From contig NZ_CAIUXT010000237.1 of the NCBI RefSeq assembly GCF_903903185.1, forward strand, positions 1-33,546: DNA of 33,546 bases, read 5' to 3'. Position 1 is the first letter of the stretch. Every line of letters starts with the position of its first letter. The notes beneath the pieces were generated by a model that searched no databases, had not been told where the DNA came from, and saw only the letters and a program-made list of their open reading frames with translations. The position numbers and the translations under genes were made by a program. This stretch comes from an uncultured Rhodoblastus sp. (GTDB taxonomy: Bacteria > Pseudomonadota > Alphaproteobacteria > Rhizobiales > Beijerinckiaceae). Positions 24,565 through 31,788 of this stretch are shown here, one piece after another.

Positions 24565-24687
24565 GCCTATTCCTTCCGATATCGCGGTCGAGCCGCCGAA
24601 CCGTCGGTCAATCGACGCACCGGATAAGCAGGAACCGGCCATAAGACAACCAAATAGTTCAAATTGCGTGTGTTTTTGTTTTAGACG

Positions 24688-24761
24688 CTGTTTTTGGGGA
24701 CCGGCGACCGTCCCAAGGCCCGTCTGTTTTTTTTTGGCTTTTTCGGGAATCGGCGACGGTC
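24688..24761. repeat. Imperfect tandem direct repeat with T tracts
   Basis: Two copies of a roughly 25-base unit lie at 24688-24712 and 24736-24761, each a run of five T followed by a G-rich step and CGGCGACSGTC. Nine T separate them at 24727-24735. The first copy contains a GGGAC/GTCCC stem. They lie between the end of the radical SAM gene and the rhamnose operon start. Confidence 0.5.
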
Positions 24762-24765
24762 AAGA

Positions 24766-25839
24766 TCATGGTCCGATCGTCACCGGAATCCTGCGACGGC
24801 CGAAATCGCCGATCTGGCCTTCGAAGCGACCGGCGATCGCCGCGCCGCAGCCTGGGCATAAGCCGCCCTGCGCCAGATCGTGACGTTCGATCCGGAACCA
24901 GTCGCGCACGATCAGCGGCGCGCGGCATTGCGGGCAGAAGGTGGTGTCGCCCTGTGCATCGTGAACATTGCCGAGATAGACATAGTCGAGACCGGCCCGC
25001 ATCGCGATTTTTCTGGCGCGCGTCAGGGTCTCGGGCGGCGTCGCGGGCGTGTCGCGCATTTTATGGGCCGGATGGAAGGCCGAGAAATGCAGCGGCACAT
25101 CCCGCCCCAATTCGCGCGCCACCCAGTTGGACAGCGCCGTCAGTTCCTCGTCGGAGTCGTTTTTCCCCGGAATCAGCAGCGTCGTGATCTCCAGCCAGAC
25201 GTCGCTCTCGCGCCTCAGATAGAGCAACGTATCGAGCACCGGCTGCAAATGCGCCGCCGTCAGCCTGAAATAAAAGTCTTCCGAAAAGCCCTTGAGGTCG
25301 ATATTGGCCGCGTCGATTTTCGCAAAAAAGTCGCGCCGCGCGCCTTCGCGCATGTAGCCGGCCGACACCGCGACCGTCTTTATTTGCCGGGCGTGGCAGG
25401 AGTCGGCCACGTCCATGGCGTATTCGAGGAAGATCGCCGGGTCGTTATAGGTGAAGGCGACGCTCGCGCAGCCATGCCGCGCGGCGGTTGCGGCGATGGC
25501 TTCGGGCGAAGCCCATTCCATCAGCGAGTCCATGTCGCGCGCCGCGCTGATGTCCGAATTCTGGCAGAATTTGCAGGCGAGGTTGCAGCCAGCCGTGCCG
25601 AAGGACAAGACGCTCGAACCGGGATGGAAATGATTGAGCGGCTTTTTCTCGATGGGATCGATGCAGAAGCCCGATGAACGCCCATAGGTCGTCAGGACCA
25701 TGGCGTCGCCTTCGCGCATCCGGACAAAGCAGGCGCCGCGCTGTCCCTCGTGCAATTTGCAGTCGCGCGGGCAAACCTCGCACTGGATGCGCCCGTCCCC
25801 GGTTGCGCGCCAGTAACCGGCGGGATGATTTTCAAACAT
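24766..25839 (-). CDS. amrS: AmmeMemoRadiSam system radical SAM enzyme
   Basis: Radical S-adenosylmethionine protein of 357 residues. The 4Fe-4S site is Cys85, Cys89 and Cys92 in GTAGCNLACKFCQN. Four Cys lie ahead of it (CEVCPRDC at 20-27 and C37), a feature of this family, with HFHPGSSVLSFG just before the cluster. The C-terminus has a zinc-ribbon-like pair, FCPQC and LCPGC, about 25 residues apart. The ATG at 25839 overlaps the TAA of the upstream MEMO-AMMECR1 gene by one base, so the two are translationally coupled. A much longer frame reaches 26250 but runs antiparallel-free into the neighbour and lacks family similarity. The reaction is not established as far as I know. Confidence 0.93.
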   Translation of the reverse strand: MFENHPAGYWRATGDGRIQCEVCPRDCKLHEGQRGACFVRMREGDAMVLTTYGRSSGFCIDPIEKKPLNHFHPGSSVLSFGTAGCNLACKFCQNSDISAARDMDSLMEWASPEAIAATAARHGCASVAFTYNDPAIFLEYAMDVADSCHARQIKTVAVSAGYMREGARRDFFAKIDAANIDLKGFSEDFYFRLTAAHLQPVLDTLLYLRRESDVWLEITTLLIPGKNDSDEELTALSNWVARELGRDVPLHFSAFHPAHKMRDTPATPPETLTRARKIAMRAGLDYVYLGNVHDAQGDTTFCPQCRAPLIVRDWFRIERHDLAQGGLCPGCGAAIAGRFEGQIGDFGRRRIPVTIGP

Positions 25840-27203
25840 TATTGCGCATTCGGACCGACTTCGGGCTCGCTCCACTTGTTGACGCGATATCGATCGAGGT
25901 GGATTTCTTCCGACCAGAAATCGGCCCGCAGCCCGGCCTTGAGCTTGAGCTGGCGAAGGAAGTCGCGGGGTTCGGGGAGCGTATCCCAGACCTGCGGCAG
26001 GAACGTCGCGCGATGGCGCCCGCAGGTTAGCACCAGTCCATCGACCTTTGGCCGGAGCAGCCTCAGCGCCTCGGCTTCCGAACGCGCCGGCAGCGGCGAC
26101 AGCGGCGACAGCAGCGACACCTCGATGGTTGTCCCCGCCAACTCGTCGGCGGCGAGCGGCGCAAAGCGCGGGTCCTCGAAGGCCGCCGCGCGCGCATTGG
26201 CGGTCAAGGCCTCGTTGAGCGGGCGGCGGGCCTCGATGTCGCCGACGCATCCCCGAAGCGCGCCGCCTCGTTTCAAGGTCACGAAACAGGCGGCTTTTTC
26301 CTGCAGCCAGGATTCTTGAAACCCGCGCGAAGTTCGTTCGGCGTCAGGCGAGTCGCCAAAGGCGCTCGCGATCGACGCGCGGGCGAGCGCGAGCAGGACC
26401 GGGCCGCGGTCGCCGCCGGCTTCGTCAAATTCGATCGCCGCGTAACCAACGACTCTTTGCCGGTCCCCTGCCGTGTCGCCCGAATTGCATTGGGCCACCA
26501 GCCTTGGCGTGAGCTTGTGCCGGCCTGCCGCCAGCAACAGCCCATTGATCGGCAAGGCGCCGCAAGCGCGCTCAAAACTGTCGAGCGGACGCCGCTGGAG
26601 CAGAAGCGCCACGGTGTCATCGTCCTTCCGCCGGGCCTCGTCGTAAGGCAGATAATGCGACAGGTCGGAACTGACGACGATCAGCGTTTCCGGTCCGCCC
26701 CAAAGGGCTTCGAGCACCTCGGCGACTTCCTCGGCCGTGGCGTCGCCGACGGCCAGCGGAACCAGAGTGAAATCACGCAGGACGCGTTGCAGGAACGGGA
26801 GCTGAACTTCCAGCGAATGTTCGAATTCATGCGCCGCCTCGCTGACCGACACCTGCGCCATTCCTTCGATCCGGCGAATGGCCGCCCGGTCCAGGGGAAT
26901 TTCGCCGAGCGGCGTCGCAAACCGGTCGGACGCCGGCACAGCCAGTCCGCGAAGGGCGACCCGATGCGCCGGACCGAGCAGAACAACGCGGGAAATGAGT
27001 CCGGCGTAAGGGACGAGCCGGGCATAGGCCTCTCCGGCTACCGCGCCCGAATAGACATAGCCGGCATGGGGCGCGATCAGCGCCTTGGGCCGCCCGGTCG
27101 CCGACGATGCAAGCGATGTTTTCACCAGGCCGGCGAGCGTCTGCTCAAGCACGGCGGCGCTGGCGGGATAGAACGTCCCCGCGACCGCAGGTTGACGAAT
27201 CAT
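25839..27203 (-). CDS. MEMO1-AMMECR1 fusion protein (AmmeMemoRadiSam proteins B and A)
   Basis: Two domains normally on separate genes are joined in one 454-residue protein. The MEMO1 domain (about 1-262) has a metal-binding His-rich plan similar to ring-cleaving dioxygenases: APHAGYVYSG (His46), LLGPAHRV (His79), HEFEHSLEVQLPFL and SSDLSHYLPY (His182). The AMMECR1 domain (about 266-450) carries the diagnostic LRGCVG motif (315-320) and EVSLLSPLSPL. The ATG at 27203 follows GAGGAAAAGGGG. The gene is first in a coupled pair with the radical SAM enzyme. MEMO and AMMECR1 homologues occur in eukaryotes; the joint bacterial reaction is unknown to me. Soluble, cytoplasmic. Confidence 0.92.
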   Translation of the reverse strand: MIRQPAVAGTFYPASAAVLEQTLAGLVKTSLASSATGRPKALIAPHAGYVYSGAVAGEAYARLVPYAGLISRVVLLGPAHRVALRGLAVPASDRFATPLGEIPLDRAAIRRIEGMAQVSVSEAAHEFEHSLEVQLPFLQRVLRDFTLVPLAVGDATAEEVAEVLEALWGGPETLIVVSSDLSHYLPYDEARRKDDDTVALLLQRRPLDSFERACGALPINGLLLAAGRHKLTPRLVAQCNSGDTAGDRQRVVGYAAIEFDEAGGDRGPVLLALARASIASAFGDSPDAERTSRGFQESWLQEKAACFVTLKRGGALRGCVGDIEARRPLNEALTANARAAAFEDPRFAPLAADELAGTTIEVSLLSPLSPLPARSEAEALRLLRPKVDGLVLTCGRHRATFLPQVWDTLPEPRDFLRQLKLKAGLRADFWSEEIHLDRYRVNKWSEPEVGPNAQ

Positions 27204-27332
27204 GGCCCCTTTTCCTCGCGCGCAAGCCCCAAAACCCCCCTGATCGCCGATATGGGGACGCCGGGGCGTTTTTTGAGAGCCTGCGCCGATTTCCAATTCT
27301 TTTTTCGCCGGCGGTTGAGGCGCGGCGCAAGC

Positions 27333-28913
27333 TCACTCGCCCAAAATCAATTTCCGCGCCGCGTCGCGCAGCGCGGCGCGCGACGAATCGACGGCATAGA
27401 ACATGTGGCCGCCCGGCAGAGCCAGGAATTCGATGCGTTCCGGCGCGCCGACAGGCGGCGCCAGATCGAGCAGGAGTTTTGCGGCGTAATAGGGCGTCAC
27501 CAGATCGTAAAGCCCTTGCGCCACCAGGATTTTGAGACGCGGGTCGAGGCCCTGCGCCTGGCGCAGGTCGCTCAGGGCTTCGAGATGGCGCCGCTGCGAG
27601 CCCCAGTTCCAGCTCTCCGCCACGCGGTCGTTGAGAATCTCGTATCGGGCCTCCACCGGCCATTTCAGCTTTGCCGTCGCCCGGTCGGTCATGGCGGCGC
27701 CGAGCGGCGCGCGCAGGCCGTCGAGCACCGGATCCGAAACACCCTGCGGCCGCCGGCCCGGCGCCGGATTGGGCCCCTGAACCTCCGCGTCGTAGACGCT
27801 GGCGATAAGGCGTCCGCTCGCATCGGCCTCGAAAACCCAGTCATTGGCGCCGACGCGGCCTTGCAGGCGGCGCACCAGTTCCGGCGACAGCCCGGTCAGG
27901 GCGGCGACCTTGCCGGCGATCCGCTCTTGCGCCGCCGCGTCGCGCGGCCCGCGCAGCAGATCGGCCAGATAGGCGCCGCTGGCGTAGCTCTCGGCGCCGG
28001 CCAGTTCAGCGCGGGTCTTGGCCCCGCCATGGCTGGCGGCGAGCGAGGGCAGGCGCGCGGCGTCGACCAGTGGATTGTTGCGGCCCTCGATCCAGCCGAA
28101 ATCCAGCGCCGGCGACAACAGGATCAGGCCATCGACGCCGACATTCTCCCTTTCCTGCAAGGCGCGCGCGACCTTGGGCGCCCGGAAGCCGCCGTAGCTT
28201 TCGCCAGCCAGAAACTTCGGACAGCCGAGTTTTCCAGCCTGTTGCAGCCAGCGCCGCACGACATTGGCCAATAACGCGACGTCGCCCTCAACCGACCAGA
28301 ATTTTCTGCGCGCCGCCTCGCCATCGGCCAGCCGGGAAAATCCGGTTCCCGGAGGATCGATGAACACGAGATCGGCGAAATCGAGCCAGGTTTCGCGATT
28401 ATCCGACACGATGGGGGCCGCCGAAGGGGCTTGCGCCGCGCCCGCCAATGGCAGGCGCCAGGGACCGAGCGCGCCGAGATCGAGCCAGCCCGAACCCGCG
28501 CCCGGCCCGCCATTGAAGGCGAAGACGACAGGGCGGCAGGCGCCCGGCTCCGCTTTGTCGGCGCGCGACGTCAGCACGAAAGCCGTGGTCACGACCTCCG
28601 CCAGAAGCTCGCCTGAAGACTCGTCCCTGATCGGCATCGCGCCGATGCTGGCCTCGAATTTGAGGATGCGCCCGCCGAGATCGATGCTTTGCAAGGTGAC
28701 CGCCGGCGACGGCAATCGCTCCCTGGCGGGCTTTGCGGCGGCGTTGGCCGGGGCGCCGCCATGCGGGTCCCTGTCATTTGCGACCGCGGGCGCGTCTTGG
28801 GCCCGGACGACGGACGCGGTCGCGGCCAGGCCGGACAACAGCGAGAGACAGAGGATGAGGCCCAGCCCAGCTTTGGGCAGGCGTTCGAAAAAAAAATTCC
28901 GCTGTGAATTCAT
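27333..28913 (-). CDS. Secreted S10-family serine carboxypeptidase-like protein
   Basis: Exported alpha/beta-hydrolase of 526 residues. A signal peptide (about 1-38, ending SVVRA-QD) precedes an Ala-rich linker. Serine carboxypeptidase features are visible: the FAFNGGPGAGSGWLDLGALGP oxyanion region (134-138), VFIDPPGTGFS, the nucleophile elbow AGESYGG (Ser239), the late Asp in AQGLYDLVTPY and the catalytic His in LPGGHMFY. The ATG at 28913 has AAGGTGA five bases upstream; a GTG two codons earlier is less likely. A promoter candidate lies at 28962-28989. The gene is divergent from ctpA. These bacterial S10 proteins are periplasmic or extracellular; the substrate is unknown. Confidence 0.88.
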   Translation of the reverse strand: MNSQRNFFFERLPKAGLGLILCLSLLSGLAATASVVRAQDAPAVANDRDPHGGAPANAAAKPARERLPSPAVTLQSIDLGGRILKFEASIGAMPIRDESSGELLAEVVTTAFVLTSRADKAEPGACRPVVFAFNGGPGAGSGWLDLGALGPWRLPLAGAAQAPSAAPIVSDNRETWLDFADLVFIDPPGTGFSRLADGEAARRKFWSVEGDVALLANVVRRWLQQAGKLGCPKFLAGESYGGFRAPKVARALQERENVGVDGLILLSPALDFGWIEGRNNPLVDAARLPSLAASHGGAKTRAELAGAESYASGAYLADLLRGPRDAAAQERIAGKVAALTGLSPELVRRLQGRVGANDWVFEADASGRLIASVYDAEVQGPNPAPGRRPQGVSDPVLDGLRAPLGAAMTDRATAKLKWPVEARYEILNDRVAESWNWGSQRRHLEALSDLRQAQGLDPRLKILVAQGLYDLVTPYYAAKLLLDLAPPVGAPERIEFLALPGGHMFYAVDSSRAALRDAARKLILGE

Positions 28914-29252
28914 ATTCACCTTGCCGCCGGAAAGCCCTTCGTCGCGGATCGACGACAGTTAAATATAAGACGACTAATCCAGTAGACAATGTAACATGAG
29001 GGGGTGGCCTCCAAACTGAGGGACGCGGACATTCGCATATTTGGCGCTTGTCGGGGTTCGGTCCAATAAGTTCCTGGTCGGGGCCGCCTCCCCCGTCGCC
29101 GAAAAAACGCGATTAAAAAAAGCCGATAAACAGCCGTTTGAGTTCATAGGAGACGAATTTCGCCGCGTTTATGGTGGGACTGGAAGATGTCGGGGCGATG
29201 AGCGATCCGGGTCCAGTGTGGTTGAAGCCGAAGATTTTTTGAGGGTTCGCGG
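28914..29252. other. Divergent region between S10 peptidase and ctpA
   Basis: This 339-base gap holds a candidate - strand promoter at 28962-28989 and several A runs (29101-29125) ahead of ctpA. I see no convincing gene. Frames that cross it lack a ribosome-binding site and family character. Confidence 0.5.
28962..28989 (-). promoter_or_regulatory. Candidate promoter of the S10 peptidase gene
   Basis: On the - strand, TTGTCT (28989-28984) and TATATT (28967-28962) are separated by 16 bases. That would give a leader of about 40 bases before the ATG at 28913. The block is AT-rich against its surroundings. Confidence 0.45.
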
Positions 29253-30650
29253 ATGATGCGCAAAACATCGCTGGTGTTGCTGGGCGCCGCCATCGGCGCT
29301 TCGACGTTTGCTCTGGAGTCCCCCGGCCCGGCGCCGCGAGGCGCGGCGGTCGCGGCCACGGCCACGGCCGACGTCTATCGCGATCTTCATCTGTTCGGCG
29401 AAATATTCGACAGGGTTCGCGCCGAGTATGTCGAGCGGACCGACGGCAGGAAAATGGTCGAAGCGGCGGTTGGCGGCATGCTCGCCTCGCTCGATCCGCA
29501 TTCGAGCTACATGGATCCGAAAAGCTTTGCCGACACGCGCATGGAATTCAGCGGCGAATTCGGCGGCCTTGGCATCGAAGTCATGCAGGAAGACGGCGCC
29601 CTCAAGGTGATCGCGCCGATCGACGACACGCCGGCGGCCAGGGCGGGCGTGCGTTCCGGCGACCTGATCTCGGCCATCGACGGCAAGAGCCTGCTCGGCA
29701 TGCCGCTGGAACAGGCCGTCAACAAGATGCGCGGCGCGGTCAATAGCGCCGTGCGGCTGACGCTGCTGCGCGGCGAGAAGAAAGCCAGGGTCGAGGTCAC
29801 GCTCAAACGCGCCGTCATTCAGGTCAAATCCGTCCACGCGCATGTGGACGGCGGCGATATCGGCTATATCCGCATCACCCAGTTCACCGAACAGACTTTC
29901 GACGGTCTCAAGGAAGCCATGCTGAAGATCCAGCGCGATATCCCTGCGGACAAGTTCAAGGGCTATGTTCTCGATCTGCGCAATAATCCCGGCGGCCTCG
30001 TCGATCAGTCGGCGGCGGTGGCGAACGCCTTCATCGATCGTGGCGAAATCGTCTCGACCCGCGGCCGCGGCGCGGACGACACGCAGCGCTACAATGCCCG
30101 GCCGCTCGACCTTTCCCATGGAAAGCCGATGGTGGCGCTCATCAATGGCGGCTCGGCCTCGGCTTCGGAAATCGTCGCCGGCGCCTTGCAGGACCACAAG
30201 CGCGCCACGCTGATCGGTTCGCGGTCCTTTGGCAAGGGATCGGTGCAGACCATCATTCCGCTGGCCGAGAACAATGGCGCGCTGCGCCTGACCACGGCGC
30301 GCTATTACACGCCGTCGGGCCGCTCGATCCAGGCCATGGGCGTCGAGCCGGACATTCAGGTGCTTGAGGACGTGCCGGACGAGTGGAAGGGCAAGGACAG
30401 GATCGGAGGCGAGGCTTCGCTCAAGGGCCATCTGAAGAATGGCGACGCGGAGGAGCATGGCTCGCAGGCCTATGTCCCCGCCGACGAGGCCAAGGACAAG
30501 GCTTTGCACGCGGCTTACGATCTCTTGCGCGGCGTAGGGACGGCGGAGGCGCCGAAAGTCGACCCCCCCAAAGCGCTGGCGACCGGTCCGGCGACGACGC
30601 CGCTCGACGCCACGCGTTCCCCCGCGCCGCCTCGCGTCAAGTCGAACTGA
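29253..30650 (+). CDS. ctpA: C-terminal processing peptidase (S41 family, PDZ domain)
   Basis: Periplasmic serine protease of 465 residues that trims C-termini of envelope proteins. A short signal or anchor (about 1-22) is followed by the N-terminal helical region with SLDPHSSYMDPKSF. The PDZ domain (about 102-185) contains GLGIEV and PAARAGVRSGDLISAIDG. The peptidase domain has VLDLRNNPGGLVDQ, Ser303 in NGGSASASEIVAGAL and the general-base Lys328 in GSRSFGKGSVQT, 25 residues apart as in CtpA and D1 protease. The C-terminus is Pro/Ala-rich. ATG ATG at 29253 follows GAGGG. The gene is followed after 17 bases by a methyltransferase gene, probably in one transcript. Confidence 0.95.
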   Translation: MMRKTSLVLLGAAIGASTFALESPGPAPRGAAVAATATADVYRDLHLFGEIFDRVRAEYVERTDGRKMVEAAVGGMLASLDPHSSYMDPKSFADTRMEFSGEFGGLGIEVMQEDGALKVIAPIDDTPAARAGVRSGDLISAIDGKSLLGMPLEQAVNKMRGAVNSAVRLTLLRGEKKARVEVTLKRAVIQVKSVHAHVDGGDIGYIRITQFTEQTFDGLKEAMLKIQRDIPADKFKGYVLDLRNNPGGLVDQSAAVANAFIDRGEIVSTRGRGADDTQRYNARPLDLSHGKPMVALINGGSASASEIVAGALQDHKRATLIGSRSFGKGSVQTIIPLAENNGALRLTTARYYTPSGRSIQAMGVEPDIQVLEDVPDEWKGKDRIGGEASLKGHLKNGDAEEHGSQAYVPADEAKDKALHAAYDLLRGVGTAEAPKVDPPKALATGPATTPLDATRSPAPPRVKSN

Positions 30651-30667
30651 AACAATTGCGAGGCGAC

Positions 30668-31237
30668 ATGAGCGAACCGACGCGGCGGCTGGTTTCGCCA
30701 ACGACGGAATTGCGCCGAAGCAAATGCGACCGCGACGCTTTTGCGGCAATGCCGCGCCTGCCGATCCGGGTGGTGCTCGACCGGGTGACGCAGGCCTATA
30801 ATATCGGCGCGATTTTCCGGCTTTGCGATGCGATGCTGGCCGAACGGCTGGTGATCGCCGGGGCGGAAGTCGATTTGCGCAAGCGCAACCTCGGGCAGGC
30901 CGCCTGCGGAACGCAGTTCTGGACGCCGTGGTCGCAGGAAAACTCGGCCGTCGAAGCGGTCATCGCCGCGAAAGCCGATGGCTATCAGATCGCGGCGGTC
31001 GAACTGGCGTCGAACAGCGTCAGGCCAGAGGCCTTCATGGCGAAATTTCCGGTATGCCTCGTGCTCGGCGGCGAATTCGACGGCGTGTCGCAGCAGGTCG
31101 TCGATCTCTGCGACGCCGTCATCGAGATTCCGATGCGCGGCATGGCCAATTCGATCAATGTCTCCACGGCGGCGGCCATCGTGCTTTACGATCTGTCGCG
31201 CCGCGCCGAAGCCGCCCTTTCGCCGCCGCCCGAATGA
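30668..31237 (+). CDS. SpoU/TrmH-family RNA 2'-O-methyltransferase
   Basis: SPOUT-class, SAM-dependent methyltransferase of 189 residues. The three family motifs are visible: AYNIGAIFRLCDA (Asn45 and Arg51, catalytic), LVLGGEFDGVS and IPMRGMANSINVSTAAAIVLYDL, which together form the trefoil-knot cofactor site. There is no N-terminal substrate-binding domain of the RlmB type, so it is a minimal TrmH/TrmL-like form; tRNA is the more likely target. It starts 17 bases after ctpA, suggesting one transcript. The specific methylated position cannot be named. Confidence 0.92.
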   Translation: MSEPTRRLVSPTTELRRSKCDRDAFAAMPRLPIRVVLDRVTQAYNIGAIFRLCDAMLAERLVIAGAEVDLRKRNLGQAACGTQFWTPWSQENSAVEAVIAAKADGYQIAAVELASNSVRPEAFMAKFPVCLVLGGEFDGVSQQVVDLCDAVIEIPMRGMANSINVSTAAAIVLYDLSRRAEAALSPPPE

Positions 31238-31788
31238 CCCGCGCGCCGCCGCCGACGAACCGGCGACCGGGCGATTCAGGAACCGCATTCATCCGCCGCC
31301 AACGTTCTCGGAGGCGTTTTTTCCAAGTCGTTTTCGATGTCTGAAAAGCAGGAGAAATAGGGGCGTCGCGATCAGGCCGATTTCCCTGGCGCGCCGCGCG
31401 GATTACGGCGGGAACAGCTATATAATTGATATTAATAAGGTTTCTCAGTAACAGATCGCAACGAAACAGGTTTGAAAGTTCTCGATCGACCGCAACGCTC
31501 AATTGAACAATCGTTTCAAGCATTATTTCAGAAATGACTCGACGGGATGCGGTGGGACCAAGCCTCTCGTTGAAATGCGCCAAATTCTTGAAAGATGCAT
31601 GGTTAAGCTCGCGCTCACAAGCTGAAGCCTTGCCAAACAGCATGAAATCACGCGTTGCAGAAGGGATTTCCTCCCTTAACTTGACCCAGCGGAAAATCCC
31701 TCGTCTTATGCTGCGACGAGGACATGATATTTACGGGTCGCCGAATTCGATGGGGACAAGCTTCAACATTTCGGGAGGCTGCAACGCG
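31238..31788. other. Long intergenic region upstream of the autotransporter
   Basis: A gap of 551 bases with lower GC than its surroundings. It includes an AT-rich block ATATAATTGATATTAATAAG (31421-31440) that could hold a promoter, and a six-T run at 31317-31322 behind a weak CGCC/GGCG hairpin. The autotransporter frame stays open upstream of its chosen ATG as far as a TGA at 31504, with in-frame ATGs at 31537, 31642, 31708 and 31750, so part of this region may be coding. A - strand frame (31155-31643) crosses it but shows no family character. Confidence 0.5.

Noticed and set aside
23083..24627. + strand open frame of 514 codons opposite rfbB and rfbC
   Set aside because: The rhamnose genes are unequivocal on the - strand; no signature on this frame.
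26316..28274. + strand open frame of 652 codons
   Set aside because: Spans two unrelated - strand genes and the gap between them; Arg/Gln-rich shadow.
29169..30749. - strand open frame of 526 codons opposite ctpA
   Set aside because: ctpA has the full Ser-Lys catalytic pair and a PDZ domain on the + strand.
31155..31643. - strand open frame of 162 codons in the gap before the autotransporter
   Set aside because: It overlaps the end of the methyltransferase gene by more than 80 bases and has no ribosome-binding site or recognisable domain. Its upstream half could be a remnant, but nothing supports that.
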